From Melioribacter sp. (GTDB lineage: Bacteria > Bacteroidota > Ignavibacteria > Ignavibacteriales > Melioribacteraceae), in contig PMDS01000123.1 of the NCBI GenBank assembly GCA_003155655.1, positions 5,873 through 47,646 on the forward strand: DNA of 41,774 nucleotides. Reading direction: 5' to 3'. Under the pieces are notes generated by a model that worked only from the letters and a program-made list of their open reading frames with translations, was not told where the DNA came from and did no database searches. The translations under genes were made by a program, and so were the position numbers. Below are positions 1-12,946 of the stretch, one piece after another. Position 1 is the first letter of the stretch, and every line of letters starts with the position of its first letter.

Positions 1-1131
1 TCCGGGACATTATTGAAACTTGTAAAACAAGGACTGCCTGAATATGGTATTAAGGGAGTTGGCGAAGAAAAAGATTCACAAGGTTCCGAATGGATTATCA
101 AAATATTAAATGAAAAAGATGACCGGCCGTTGTGGATTTGTGTTTGGGGCGGACCTAACACACTTGCGCAGGCTTTATATAAAATCAGAAAAACCAATTC
201 GGAAGCTGAATCAAATAAACTGATTGCAAAGCTAAGAATATATACGATCTCCGACCAGGATGACAGCGCCATGTGGGTCAGGAAAAACTTTCCTGATTTG
301 TTTTACATTGTCAGCCCCGGCGGTTATGAAAATTCAACCTGGGGTGCTATCATGCAATTTGTGACCGGGATAAATAACGAGACAATAAGCAATAGCTGGT
401 TGGCTCATAACATCCAACAAAATCATGGCCCGCTTGGTGCCGTTTATCCTAATGTTGCCTATGGTATGGAAGGTGATACTCCATCATTTTTATCTTTAAT
501 CCCAAACGGATTGAGTGTACCGGAACACCCGGAGTTTGGCGGATGGGGTGGCCGTTATGAAAAGAAAATCCCTCAATTATCAACTTTTAATTCCGGATTT
601 ACCGGGGGCGTACCAATTGAACCGGAAACAAGGAAAATCTGGACCAATGCAAGTGATAATTATACTCCCTATTTGCCCAATGAATACGGGCGGACTGTAA
701 AATTAGATACCGTTTCATTTACAGGTAACAGAGTTACGTTATGGCGGTGGAGAGATGACTTTCAAAATGATTTTGCCGCAAGAATGGATTGGTGTACCAA
801 AACCTTTAAAGAGGCTAATCATCCTCCTGTTCCCGCTTTATCACATCCTGATGAAATAACGGTAAAATCAGGTAGCACCTTTAGTTTGGTCGCCGGCGGC
901 ACATCCGATCCGGACGGTGATAATCTTAGTTATTTATGGTTTCAATATTCTGAAGCAGGTACTTGTAAAAAATTGGTAAAATTTCTTTGGGCAGAAAATC
1001 TCTATAGAACTCTTGCAAAAGCTCCCGAGGTTGAAAAAGAAGAAACTACTCAAATTATTTTAAGGGTAACTGATAAAGGTACTCCTCCTCTTTCGCGTTA
1101 TAAAAGGGTTACCGTGCATATTAAACCATAG
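1..1131 (+). CDS. DUF1593 nucleoside-hydrolase-like secreted protein, 3' part
   Basis: The frame is open to the left edge, so the gene is truncated at its 5' end and 376 residues remain. The first ~265 residues resemble the nucleoside-hydrolase-like DUF1593 fold of Sde182-type proteins: an Asn-Thr-Leu-Ala-Gln segment after a Trp-Gly-Gly turn, an Asp-Asp stretch (SDQDDSAMW) and a Trp-rich loop. The last ~100 residues look like the Ig-like C-terminal domain of the same family, with a DPDGD calcium-loop-like motif and a closing RVTDKGTPPLSRYKR strand pair. Family members are often found beside plant-polysaccharide enzymes, but their substrate is not well established. The next gene starts about 75 bases downstream. 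I am fairly sure of the family and not of the reaction. Confidence 0.75.
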   Translation, partial: SGTLLKLVKQGLPEYGIKGVGEEKDSQGSEWIIKILNEKDDRPLWICVWGGPNTLAQALYKIRKTNSEAESNKLIAKLRIYTISDQDDSAMWVRKNFPDLFYIVSPGGYENSTWGAIMQFVTGINNETISNSWLAHNIQQNHGPLGAVYPNVAYGMEGDTPSFLSLIPNGLSVPEHPEFGGWGGRYEKKIPQLSTFNSGFTGGVPIEPETRKIWTNASDNYTPYLPNEYGRTVKLDTVSFTGNRVTLWRWRDDFQNDFAARMDWCTKTFKEANHPPVPALSHPDEITVKSGSTFSLVAGGTSDPDGDNLSYLWFQYSEAGTCKKLVKFLWAENLYRTLAKAPEVEKEETTQIILRVTDKGTPPLSRYKRVTVHIKP

Positions 1132-1171
1132 TGTTGCCTGGATGAAAACAATTTAGTGAAATGACTTTTAA

Positions 1172-2380
<1,209 letters not shown>

Positions 2381-2395
2381 CATTAAAGGTGAGAA

Positions 2396-3631
2396 ATGAT
2401 AAAGCTACTCTTAATTGCTTTGGCGCTTTTTGCAGTATTTAATTTTTCTTTTGCACAGACGGAGGAACAAATAAAAAATTCTAAGCCTGCGTCTACAAAT
2501 GTTCAAAATGCGCAATTCCCAAGAATTACTCCTGATCTTAGAGTCATCTACAGAATGAAAGCCCCGGAGGATGCGAAAATACAGTTCGATTTAGCTGGTA
2601 AAAAATACGATATGGTAAAAGACAAAGATGGATTCCTGACTGTAATAACTGATCCTCAGGTTCCCGGTTTCCATTACTATCGTTTATGGATTAATGGCGT
2701 TGAAGTAAGCGATCCTGCAAGTGAAACATTCTTTGGAGTCGGCAGAATGTTTAGCGCTATCGAAATTCCAAGCGCAGGAGAAGATTTTTATACTCTAAAA
2801 AATGTCCCACATGGAGATATTCGAACTAAGTTGTACTTCTCCAAAACCACTAATGAGTGGAGAAAAATTTATATCTATTGTCCTCCAGGATATGATAAAG
2901 ATATCAAGAAAAAATATCCCGTGTTATACATCCAACATGGTGGCGGAGAAGATCAACGCGGCTGGGCTGTTCAAGGATTAACAGATGTTATTCTTGATAA
3001 CTTGATTGCAGAAGGTTCTGCAAAACCAATGATTGTTGTAATGGAATCCAGTGCGGCAAGAAAACCCGGTGAACCACTTCCACAACCACGACAGGCGCCG
3101 GCTACTCCTGCACCTCCTCCAATAGTTTTAGGCCAGAGTAATCAACCTGCCGCCCCTGGAGCGCCGCGTCCGCGAATGAATTTTTCTTTTGATACGTTTA
3201 AAGAAGTAATGCTGAATGATCTTATTCCATTTATCGATAAGAATTTTAGAACATTAACCGATGGCAATAACCGCGCAATGGCCGGTCTATCTATGGGAGG
3301 TATGGTAACAACTTCAGTTACATTTACTAACCTGGATAAATTTGCTTATATAGGATGTTTCAGCGGCGGACCAAGAGTGACGGAAAAAGATACTTTATCA
3401 AAGATTTACAATGGGGCATTTGCCGATGCAGCAAAATTCAACAAAAAAGTAAAATTATTTTTTATAAGTAATGGTACCGTGGAAGGTAACTCACCGTTAA
3501 TAGCTGGCGAAATACTTAAAAAAGCTGGCATTAATAACATTGTAGTTTATCAATCTCCAGGAACAGCACATGAATGGTTAACTTGGAGAAGATCATTGAA
3601 TCAGTTTGCACGGTTACTATTCAAAAAATAG
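2396..3631 (+). CDS. CE1-type esterase with E-set domain and proline-rich loop (Est2)
   Basis: A 411-residue paralogue of the preceding gene with the same plan: signal peptide ending FSFAQ, E-set domain at about residues 40-140 and an esterase-D type hydrolase domain from about 155. The oxyanion motif is HGGG, the nucleophile is Ser299 in GLSMGG and the histidine is His392 in [11 protein letters not shown]. The acid position again carries Glu (GTVEG). A Pro/Ala/Gln-rich insertion of about 40 residues (around residues 223-262) sits between a core strand and the helix leading to FIDKNF; similar insertions occur in Est5 and Est6, while Est1, Est4 and Est7 have only a short loop there. The start ATG is preceded by AAAGGTGAG. 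Likely a feruloyl or acetyl esterase acting on hemicellulose in the periplasm or on the surface. Confidence 0.85.
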   Translation: MIKLLLIALALFAVFNFSFAQTEEQIKNSKPASTNVQNAQFPRITPDLRVIYRMKAPEDAKIQFDLAGKKYDMVKDKDGFLTVITDPQVPGFHYYRLWINGVEVSDPASETFFGVGRMFSAIEIPSAGEDFYTLKNVPHGDIRTKLYFSKTTNEWRKIYIYCPPGYDKDIKKKYPVLYIQHGGGEDQRGWAVQGLTDVILDNLIAEGSAKPMIVVMESSAARKPGEPLPQPRQAPATPAPPPIVLGQSNQPAAPGAPRPRMNFSFDTFKEVMLNDLIPFIDKNFRTLTDGNNRAMAGLSMGGMVTTSVTFTNLDKFAYIGCFSGGPRVTEKDTLSKIYNGAFADAAKFNKKVKLFFISNGTVEGNSPLIAGEILKKAGINNIVVYQSPGTAHEWLTWRRSLNQFARLLFKK

Positions 3632-3738
3632 TTTATTCTTTATTCTGGTTTAAATGATTGGATCCATTTGGAAATATGAGAAGTATTTTATGAAGGGTAG
3701 CCTTTTAAAAGAATCTTGAAACTTAGGATTGATACAAA

Positions 3739-4632
3739 ATGAAAACATTAAAAATTTGTTCCGTGTTTTTTATTCTATTACCATTTATTAATCAAGCACA
3801 GGAAGTAATTAACCTATACTCCGGAGTTATTCCAAACTCGAAAGAAAACAGTATAATAGAAACTCAACGATCAGGAATGTTCTCCGGTGTTACAAATCCA
3901 ACATTGGAAATCTATCTTCCGGAAAAAGAAATTTCTACAGGCGTTGCCGTTGTGATATGTCCCGGTGGAGGTTACAGTGTTGTGGTATATCAGGGAGAAG
4001 GAATTTCAACTGCAAAGGAATTAGTTAAAAATGGAATTGCTGCTTTTGTTCTTAAGTACAGACTTCCGGATGATTCTACAATGACTGATAAAAAAAATGG
4101 TCCATTGCAGGATGCCCAGCAAGCAATAAAGGTTATTAGAGAGAATGCCTCAAAGTGGGGTATAGATCCAAACAAGATTGGCATTATGGGTTTTTCGGCC
4201 GGAGGGCATTTAGCATCCACTGAAGCAACTCATTTTAAAAAATCACTAATTGAAAATAAAAACAACACAAAACTGCGTCCTGATTTTCAGATTCTTGTAT
4301 ATCCGGTAATTAGCATGCAGGACAATCTAACACACCCTGATTCAAGGACAAAGTTGCTGGGTAAAAATGCATCGAAAGAATTTATGGATTTATTTTCAAA
4401 CGAATTGCAAGTAGATGGAGATTCACCACCAGCATATTTAACTCATGCAGCCGATGATAAATTAGTCGATGTGGACAACAGCATCCAGTATTTCGAAAAA
4501 TTAAGACATAATAATGTCTCCGTGGAAATGCACATTTATCCCAAAGGCGGACATGGATTTATATTTGGCCATAAAGGCTGGATGGACCCATTACTTGAAT
4601 GGATGAAAAAATCTAAATTAATCAACAATTAA
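3739..4632 (+). CDS. Secreted BD-FAE/acetyl-esterase-like alpha/beta hydrolase
   Basis: A 297-residue protein with a short signal peptide (ending INQAQ) and a complete alpha/beta-hydrolase domain. The oxyanion segment is CPGGGYSVV, the nucleophile is Ser153 in GFSAGGHLAS, Asp239 or Asp240 lies in the AADDK turn and His272 in KGGHGF. This arrangement matches the bifunctional BD-FAE-like / acetylxylan-esterase-like branch often annotated as xylanase-associated esterase, which differs from the CE1 group around it. The likely role is removal of acetyl (or feruloyl) groups from xylan or xylo-oligosaccharides. It stands alone among the CE1 paralogues, with about 107 bases before it and 65 after. 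The family is clear; acyl-group preference is inferred from context only. Confidence 0.83.
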   Translation: MKTLKICSVFFILLPFINQAQEVINLYSGVIPNSKENSIIETQRSGMFSGVTNPTLEIYLPEKEISTGVAVVICPGGGYSVVVYQGEGISTAKELVKNGIAAFVLKYRLPDDSTMTDKKNGPLQDAQQAIKVIRENASKWGIDPNKIGIMGFSAGGHLASTEATHFKKSLIENKNNTKLRPDFQILVYPVISMQDNLTHPDSRTKLLGKNASKEFMDLFSNELQVDGDSPPAYLTHAADDKLVDVDNSIQYFEKLRHNNVSVEMHIYPKGGHGFIFGHKGWMDPLLEWMKKSKLINN

Positions 4633-4685
4633 TAAACATGAAGTTCTTCCAGGTGAATTGGAAATCCTTCATTCATAAAAAATAA

Positions 4686-6617
<1,932 letters not shown>

Positions 6618-6695
6618 TTAGAAAGGAAGTATAAAACTTAGCTTTAACAGAATTATTTCTTACATACATTTTTTTAATAAGCGTTTCGGGATACT

Positions 6696-9107
6696 ATGAT
6701 GGTTAAAATAACAAAACAAAGCATGCACATATTTTTTTATCTGTGCCTAGTATTGCCGCTTGTTCTTCAAGCGCAGGATAAATTATATCATAATGAATTC
6801 TCCTTATCTGACGTAAAATTATTGGACGGACCTTTTAAACATGCCCGTGATCTTAATATTCAAACTATATTGAAATATGATGTCGATCGTTTATTGGCTC
6901 CTTTTCGCAAAGAAGCCGGGTTGATGCCTAAAGCCAAAAACTATCCCAACTGGGATGGATTGGATGGACATGTTGGTGGGCATTATTTATCTGCATTGGC
7001 AATGAATTACGCTGCAACAGGAGATTCCGAATGCAAAAAAAGAATGGAATATATGATATCGGAACTTAAAGCTTGCCAGGAAGCTAATGCAATAAATAAT
7101 CCGGATTGGGCAATTGGATATGTTGGAGGAATGCCAAATAGTAAAATGATATGGGGTAAATTAAAGTCCGGTGATTTTTCTGTATATTGGACAGCATGGG
7201 CGCCCTGGTATAATGTACATAAAATGTATGCCGGATTAAGAGATGCATGGAACTATACCGGGAACGAAGAAGCGAAAACAATTTTTCTGAAATTCTGCGA
7301 TTGGGGAATAAATATTACTTCTGCATTAACAGATTCTCAAATGGAATCGATGCTTAATTCGGAACATGGCGGAATGGTTGAATCTTTTGCCGACGCTTAC
7401 CAGATGACAAAAGATGAAAAGTATTTAACTGCCGCTAAACGTTTCTCTCATAAAGCATTGCTCGAACCAATGGCTGCAGGAAATGACAATCTTGATAATA
7501 AACATGCGAATACACAGATCCCCAAGGTAGTAGGTTTTCAACGAATAGCAGAACTTAGTAGTAATACAACATATGCAAAGGCGGCAAATTTCTTCTGGGA
7601 AACAGTTACAAAAAACCGCAGTCTTGCTTTTGGAGGTAATAGCAGAAAGGAACATTTTCCAAGCCCAAAATCATGCAGTGACTTTATTAATGATGTTGAA
7701 GGTCCCGAATCGTGCAATTCATACAACATGTTGAAATTGACGGAAGATTTATTTAGATCTGACCCATCAGCAAAATATGTTGATTATTACGAAAGAACCG
7801 AATACAATCATATATTGTCAACTCAGCATCCGGTAAACGGAGGTTATGTTTATTTTACACCGGCTCGTCCACGTCATTACAGGGTATACTCCGCACCTAA
7901 CGAGGCGATGTGGTGTTGTGTTGGTACAGGTATGGAAAACCATGGGAAGTATAATCAGTTTATTTATACTCACCAAAATGATTCGTTGTTTTTAAATCTG
8001 TTCATCGCTTCCGAATTAAACTGGAAGGAAAAGGGAATAATAATTAAACAGGAAACAAAATTCCCGAATGAAGAAAGAACAAAGTTAACTATAACTGAAG
8101 GAGCTGCTCGTTTTAGTTTAATGATCCGGTATCCTTCATGGGTAAAAGACAAAGCTTTAAAGGTAATTGTAAATGGTATGGCAATACCGGTTACATCTCA
8201 TTCGTCTTCATATTTTGCTGTCGACCGGTTATGGAAATCAGGTGATGTTGTTCAAATTGTTCTGCCGATGCACAATTCAATTGAACATCTGCCAAATGTT
8301 CCTGAATATATTGCTTTTATGCACGGTCCCATATTGCTTGGGGCAAAAACAGGTACTGAAGATTTAGCCGGTTTAATTGCCGACGACGGCAGATGGGGAC
8401 AAAATGCAAGCGGGAAAAGATTGTCGATTGATAAAGCTCCAATATTAATTGAAGATAATCTTTCCAAAATCGCTGATAAATTAGTGCCGGTTAAAGGCAA
8501 GTCCCTTACTTTTACAATTCCTAATGTAAAAATAATCAACCCGGTAAAAGTTGTGATGGAACCTTTTTATCAAATTCATGATGCTAGATATATGATGTAT
8601 TGGATGGCTTTAACTAGTAATCAATATCGTTCATACCTTGATTCGATTGCTGCAGTAGAAAAAACTAAACTTGCCTTGGAAAACCGCACTATTGATTTTG
8701 TAGCGCCCGGCCAGCAGCAGCCGGAAGCCGATCATGCAATGCAAAGTTCTAATTCAAATACAGGTAATCAATTTGATGAATTCTGGCGGGATGCCAATAA
8801 TGGAGGATATTTCAGTTACAAACTTGCAACTAAAGGTGAAACCGATTTGTCTTTGATGATCCGTTATTTTGGTTATGAATGGGGCGGCAGAAAGTTCGAT
8901 ATTTTTATTGATAATGAAAAATTAATTTCAGAAGATAATACAGGCAGATGGTATCAATCAAAGTTCATTGATGTAGAGTACAAAATTCCCATGCAGATGC
9001 TTAAAGGGAAAGATTATGTCCGGGTAAAATTTCAGGCGGCACTACACAGTACTGCCGGCGCAGTGTATTTTATTAGGTTACTTAAATCCGGCGAGACAAA
9101 AAATTGA
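6696..9107 (+). CDS. GH127-type beta-L-arabinofuranosidase
   Basis: An 803-residue secreted member of the DUF1680/GH127 group (GH146 is the nearest alternative). After a signal peptide ending LQAQ, an (alpha/alpha) barrel covers about residues 30-440, followed by beta-domains and a C-terminal jelly-roll-like module (about 690-800). The zinc-cysteine site of this family is visible: Glu319 in RKEHF, Glu338 and Cys340 in PESCNSYNMLKL, and Cys407-Cys408 in WCCVGTGMENHGK. In characterised enzymes one cysteine of this cluster acts as nucleophile. Such enzymes remove beta-L-arabinofuranose from plant glycans. ATG 6696 and ATG 6699 are both possible starts; the ribosome binding site is weak. Placement between esterases and a GH43 gene fits an arabinose-decorated substrate. 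Confidence 0.88.
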   Translation: MMVKITKQSMHIFFYLCLVLPLVLQAQDKLYHNEFSLSDVKLLDGPFKHARDLNIQTILKYDVDRLLAPFRKEAGLMPKAKNYPNWDGLDGHVGGHYLSALAMNYAATGDSECKKRMEYMISELKACQEANAINNPDWAIGYVGGMPNSKMIWGKLKSGDFSVYWTAWAPWYNVHKMYAGLRDAWNYTGNEEAKTIFLKFCDWGINITSALTDSQMESMLNSEHGGMVESFADAYQMTKDEKYLTAAKRFSHKALLEPMAAGNDNLDNKHANTQIPKVVGFQRIAELSSNTTYAKAANFFWETVTKNRSLAFGGNSRKEHFPSPKSCSDFINDVEGPESCNSYNMLKLTEDLFRSDPSAKYVDYYERTEYNHILSTQHPVNGGYVYFTPARPRHYRVYSAPNEAMWCCVGTGMENHGKYNQFIYTHQNDSLFLNLFIASELNWKEKGIIIKQETKFPNEERTKLTITEGAARFSLMIRYPSWVKDKALKVIVNGMAIPVTSHSSSYFAVDRLWKSGDVVQIVLPMHNSIEHLPNVPEYIAFMHGPILLGAKTGTEDLAGLIADDGRWGQNASGKRLSIDKAPILIEDNLSKIADKLVPVKGKSLTFTIPNVKIINPVKVVMEPFYQIHDARYMMYWMALTSNQYRSYLDSIAAVEKTKLALENRTIDFVAPGQQQPEADHAMQSSNSNTGNQFDEFWRDANNGGYFSYKLATKGETDLSLMIRYFGYEWGGRKFDIFIDNEKLISEDNTGRWYQSKFIDVEYKIPMQMLKGKDYVRVKFQAALHSTAGAVYFIRLLKSGETKN

Positions 9108-9217
9108 GCTTACATTTAATTCTTGAAGTAATCAAATTGTAATCAATTTACTGTGTAATATGACTTGTTTGTTGCAGGAAATTGGCGTCCTTATTCTTAC
9201 AATTATTAAATAGTGCA

Positions 9218-9221
9218 GAGG
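9218..9221 (+). promoter_or_regulatory. Ribosome binding site GAGG for ATG 9230
   Basis: GAGG lies eight bases before ATG 9230, where a typical signal peptide MRKIFLITAIV begins. The in-frame TTG at 9182 would add sixteen residues and is less likely. Confidence 0.5.
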
Positions 9222-9229
9222 CAATTAGA

Positions 9230-10960
9230 ATGAGAAAAATATTTTTAATAACGGCAATTGTTTTTACAATTGCTTTATCTCAATCATCCGGTCAATCAAA
9301 TCTCACTTCAAAGGAAAATAAACAGACTACAATTTGTAATCCGCTTAATCTTAATTATAGATTTTGTCTTGATAAGCCGTCAAGAAGAGAAGCTGCTGAC
9401 CCCACAATGGTTAATTTTAATAATGAATATTATTTGTTCGCATCTAAATCAGGCGGATATTGGCACTCAACAGATTTAATCAACTGGGACTTGATAACAA
9501 CTAAAGATCTTCCCCTTGAAGATTATGCGCCTACTGTCGTTGTAATGAAAGACACATTATATTTCATGGCATCTGCAGATAAGCCGGTGATTTATAAAAC
9601 CGGCGATCCGAAATCCGGTATATGGAAAGTTGTTAACCCGGATTTTCCAATTGGAATGATTGATCCATGTTTATTTTTTGATGATGACGGCCGTTTATAT
9701 TTCTATTACGGCTGTTCTAATGTGAACCCACTTTATGCAGTCGAATTAGACCCCAAAACTTTTATTCCGATAGGCAAACCAAAAGAACTTTTCAACAGCC
9801 ATAAAGACATATACGGTTGGGAGCGAGCCGGAGATTATAATGATAAATCAAGCAGGCCATGGATAGAAGGATCCTGGATGACAAAGTATAATGGAAAATA
9901 TTATTTGCAATATGCTGCACCGGGAACCGAATATAAAAGTTATTGCGACGGGCTTTATGTATCTGATAAACCGCTTGGAGAATATACACTTGCACCTGGC
10001 AATCCATGTTCATCTAAACCCGAGGGATTTATTGCCGGTGCCGGGCACAGCAGTACTTTTCAAGATAAATATGGCAACTACTGGCATATTTCAACAATGA
10101 CAATTTCGCAGAAACATATGTTCGAAAGACGATTGGGATTATTCCCAATGTTTTTCGATAAGGATGGAGAATTATATACATATACGGGTTTTGGTGATTT
10201 CCCGATAAAAGTACCCGGGAAAAAAATATATAGTCCGGATGAATTATTAACTAAATGGATGCTTCTTTCATATAACAAACCTGTTGAAGTTTCTTCTGAA
10301 TTAAAAGATCATCCTAAACAAAATGCATCTGACGAAAACATCCGGACATATTGGAGTGCTAAAACCGACAATAAAGGGGAATGGCTTTCTATCGATCTCC
10401 GGAAAGAGTGTAAAATAAACGCAGTACAGATTAATTTTGCCGAAAACGAAACAAATATATTCGGGCGTGATTCTGAAATCTATTATCAGTATTTATTAGA
10501 GTATTCTTCTGATAATAAAACATGGCATACACTGGCAAATAAAACTGAAACCAAAACGGATGTTCCTCACGATTATATTGAACTAAAGAACTCTGTAAAA
10601 GCCCGGTTTATTAGACTTACAAATTATCATGTGCCTGGCGGAACTTTTGCATTAGCCGATCTGCGCGTGTTTGGTAACGCCGGAGGCAGTATTCCGGAAA
10701 AATTTAAGAAGTTTGAAATAGTTCGTTCAGCAACAGACAAATGTGTAATAAACTTAAAATGGAATAAAAATTCTGATGCGATTGGTTACAACATTCGTTA
10801 TGGAACACAAAAAAATAAATTATATCTCAATTACCAGGTTCTGGGCGATGATTCAATTTCAATAAAAAGCCTGAACAGTTTATCAAAATACTTTTTCACT
10901 ATCGATGCCTTTAATGAAAGTGGAACGCGCAAAGGTAGTGATGTAATAGAAGTCAAATAA
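9230..10960 (+). CDS. GH43 glycosidase with F5/8C and FN3-like C-terminal modules
   Basis: A 576-residue secreted protein. A five-bladed-propeller GH43 domain spans about residues 45-330 with its acidic triad in place: Asp57 (base, AADPTM), Asp145 (IDPCLFFDDDG) and Glu213 (acid, WIEGSWM). Residues about 345-485 form an F5/8-type C (CBM32-like) domain, recognisable from NIRTYWSAKTDNKGEWLSID and a closing RFIRLTNYHVPGG strand. The last ~85 residues resemble a fibronectin type III domain. GH43 enzymes are mostly alpha-L-arabinofuranosidases or beta-xylosidases; the subfamily cannot be set by eye. The added binding module suggests action on the polymer. No T9SS sorting domain is visible at the C-terminus. 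The GH97 gene starts 15 bases later. Confidence 0.85.
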   Translation: MRKIFLITAIVFTIALSQSSGQSNLTSKENKQTTICNPLNLNYRFCLDKPSRREAADPTMVNFNNEYYLFASKSGGYWHSTDLINWDLITTKDLPLEDYAPTVVVMKDTLYFMASADKPVIYKTGDPKSGIWKVVNPDFPIGMIDPCLFFDDDGRLYFYYGCSNVNPLYAVELDPKTFIPIGKPKELFNSHKDIYGWERAGDYNDKSSRPWIEGSWMTKYNGKYYLQYAAPGTEYKSYCDGLYVSDKPLGEYTLAPGNPCSSKPEGFIAGAGHSSTFQDKYGNYWHISTMTISQKHMFERRLGLFPMFFDKDGELYTYTGFGDFPIKVPGKKIYSPDELLTKWMLLSYNKPVEVSSELKDHPKQNASDENIRTYWSAKTDNKGEWLSIDLRKECKINAVQINFAENETNIFGRDSEIYYQYLLEYSSDNKTWHTLANKTETKTDVPHDYIELKNSVKARFIRLTNYHVPGGTFALADLRVFGNAGGSIPEKFKKFEIVRSATDKCVINLKWNKNSDAIGYNIRYGTQKNKLYLNYQVLGDDSISIKSLNSLSKYFFTIDAFNESGTRKGSDVIEVK

Positions 10961-10975
10961 AAGGAAATTTGAGGA

Positions 10976-12919
10976 ATGAAAAATGTCAGATCATTGCTGA
11001 TTTTATGTGTATTTGTTTTTTTTACAAATGTAATTTGTGCTGAAAGCTATTCGATAAAGAGTCCAAATGAAAAAATCAAAGTCAATTTCCGGCTTGCTCC
11101 TGATGGTAGTCCGGTATATTCCGTTTTCTATTCTGGTTCAGCAATTCTTAAGCAGTCAAAATTAGGAGTTGTTAGAAGTGATGATGATTTTACTTCCAAA
11201 TTAACAATTGATTCTGTTTCAAAAGTGAAAGTAGTTTCAGATAGTTACACATTGCTGCTCGGTAAGCGGTTGAAATGTAATTATACCGGCAACAAACAAA
11301 TCTTTTACTTAAAAAATGCGAATTCAAAAAGTATGGAAATCATTTTCCAGGTATCGAATGATGGTGTTGCATTCAGATATAATTTTCCCGGGATAACCAA
11401 ATCAATTATAGAAATTTATAAGGAAGTGACTTCATATCATTTTGATCTTTCTACAAAAGCATTTTTACAGCCTTGCCCGGACGCACGTACAGGTTGGTCT
11501 TTTTCTCAGCCTTCATATGAAGAATACTACAAATCAAATATTCCTGTTGGAACAATTTCACCGGATCAGGCGGGTTGGGTTTTGCCGGCGCTTTTTAATT
11601 ATGGAAACTATTGGATTAGTATTACCGAAACAGCAGTTGATACAAATTATTGCGGAACTCGTTTAAGTCAGTTTTCTCCTGATGGTGAATATTCTGTACA
11701 ATTTCCTCAACCGCAGGAGACTAAATCCGGCGAACCGGTTTTGCCGGAATCGCAATTGCCATGGCTTACACCCTGGCGCGTGATAGCAATAAGTGAAAAT
11801 CTTGCAGGTCTTGTTGAATCAACTTTGGAAACAGATTTAGCAATTCCCGCCAAATATGACGTCTCTTCATGGCTCAAACCGGGTGTTGCTTCCTGGAGCT
11901 GGATTATTCTTAAAGATGATTCCACAATTTATGATGTTCAGCGAAAGTACATTGACTTTGCCTCAAAGATGAATTGGAAATATTGCCTGATTGATGCATT
12001 GTGGGATACTCAAATTGGATATGAGAAAATCAAACAACTCGCAGATTATGCTAAGACAAAAAATGTGAAAGTTTTATTGTGGTATAATTCTGCCGGTGAT
12101 TGGAATACAACACCGCAATCACCACGTGACAAAATTTCTAAAAAAGAAATAAGAATTGCGGAATTCAAAAAATTATTTGAGATGGGAATTGGTGGTATTA
12201 AAGTAGATTTCTTTGGGGGCGATGGTCAGTCTATGATAAAATATTACATCGATATATTGAAGGATGCGGAAAAATATAAACTTGCTGTAAACTTTCATGG
12301 ATGTACTTTTCCAAGAAGCTGGTACAGAACTTATCCTAATCTTGTTAGTATGGAGGCAATAAAAGGAGAAGAATTTGTAACCTTTGATAATTTATATGCA
12401 AATCAGCAACCATCACATTGTGCAATTATTCCCTTTACAAGAAATCTTTTTGATCCCATGGATTTTACACCTGTAAATCTATCCGGAATACCAAATATAA
12501 AACGTAAAACCACTGGTGGATTCGAAATTGCATTGTCTGTTTTGTTCACTTCCGGAATTCAGCATATAGCTGAAACACCTTCTGGAATGGAAATGCAAAA
12601 AGATTTTGTTAAGGAGTATATGAGCTCACTACCGGAAAAATGGGATGATGTGAAATTTATTGATGGCTTTCCGGGGAAATTTGTTGTGCTTGCAAGAAAA
12701 AATGGAAACAATTGGTATATAGCGGGCATTAATGGTGAAAACACTCCTCGTAACTTAGTATTGAATATTCCTTTCGTTAATAATTCAACAAAAAGCATAA
12801 TGATAAAGGATTCGGAAAATGCAAATATTCTGGTTGAAGAAAACGTAAACTTATCCGCACCATTAAATTTAACATTACAGCCATACGGAGGGTTCGTAAT
12901 AAAGACTCTGGTAAAATAA
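10976..12919 (+). CDS. GH97 glycosidase, probably retaining alpha-galactosidase type
   Basis: A 647-residue secreted protein with GH97 layout: signal peptide ending VICAE, an N-terminal super-sandwich (about 25-280) beginning with SPNEKIKVNF, a (beta/alpha)8 barrel (about 290-550) and a C-terminal beta domain. Strand-4 motif GIKVDFFGGDGQ carries Asp411, the position used as nucleophile by retaining GH97 enzymes; Glu460-Glu466 in the MEAIKGEEF segment probably holds the acid/base. This argues against the inverting SusB-type alpha-glucosidase mechanism. Retaining members include alpha-galactosidases and a beta-L-arabinopyranosidase, both fitting a locus rich in arabinose-releasing enzymes. GAGGA sits right before the start with little spacing; AAAAGGAAA further up may assist. 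Confidence 0.85.
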   Translation: MKNVRSLLILCVFVFFTNVICAESYSIKSPNEKIKVNFRLAPDGSPVYSVFYSGSAILKQSKLGVVRSDDDFTSKLTIDSVSKVKVVSDSYTLLLGKRLKCNYTGNKQIFYLKNANSKSMEIIFQVSNDGVAFRYNFPGITKSIIEIYKEVTSYHFDLSTKAFLQPCPDARTGWSFSQPSYEEYYKSNIPVGTISPDQAGWVLPALFNYGNYWISITETAVDTNYCGTRLSQFSPDGEYSVQFPQPQETKSGEPVLPESQLPWLTPWRVIAISENLAGLVESTLETDLAIPAKYDVSSWLKPGVASWSWIILKDDSTIYDVQRKYIDFASKMNWKYCLIDALWDTQIGYEKIKQLADYAKTKNVKVLLWYNSAGDWNTTPQSPRDKISKKEIRIAEFKKLFEMGIGGIKVDFFGGDGQSMIKYYIDILKDAEKYKLAVNFHGCTFPRSWYRTYPNLVSMEAIKGEEFVTFDNLYANQQPSHCAIIPFTRNLFDPMDFTPVNLSGIPNIKRKTTGGFEIALSVLFTSGIQHIAETPSGMEMQKDFVKEYMSSLPEKWDDVKFIDGFPGKFVVLARKNGNNWYIAGINGENTPRNLVLNIPFVNNSTKSIMIKDSENANILVEENVNLSAPLNLTLQPYGGFVIKTLVK

Positions 12920-12946
12920 ACTGAATTTTTATTTTTGGATGATGAA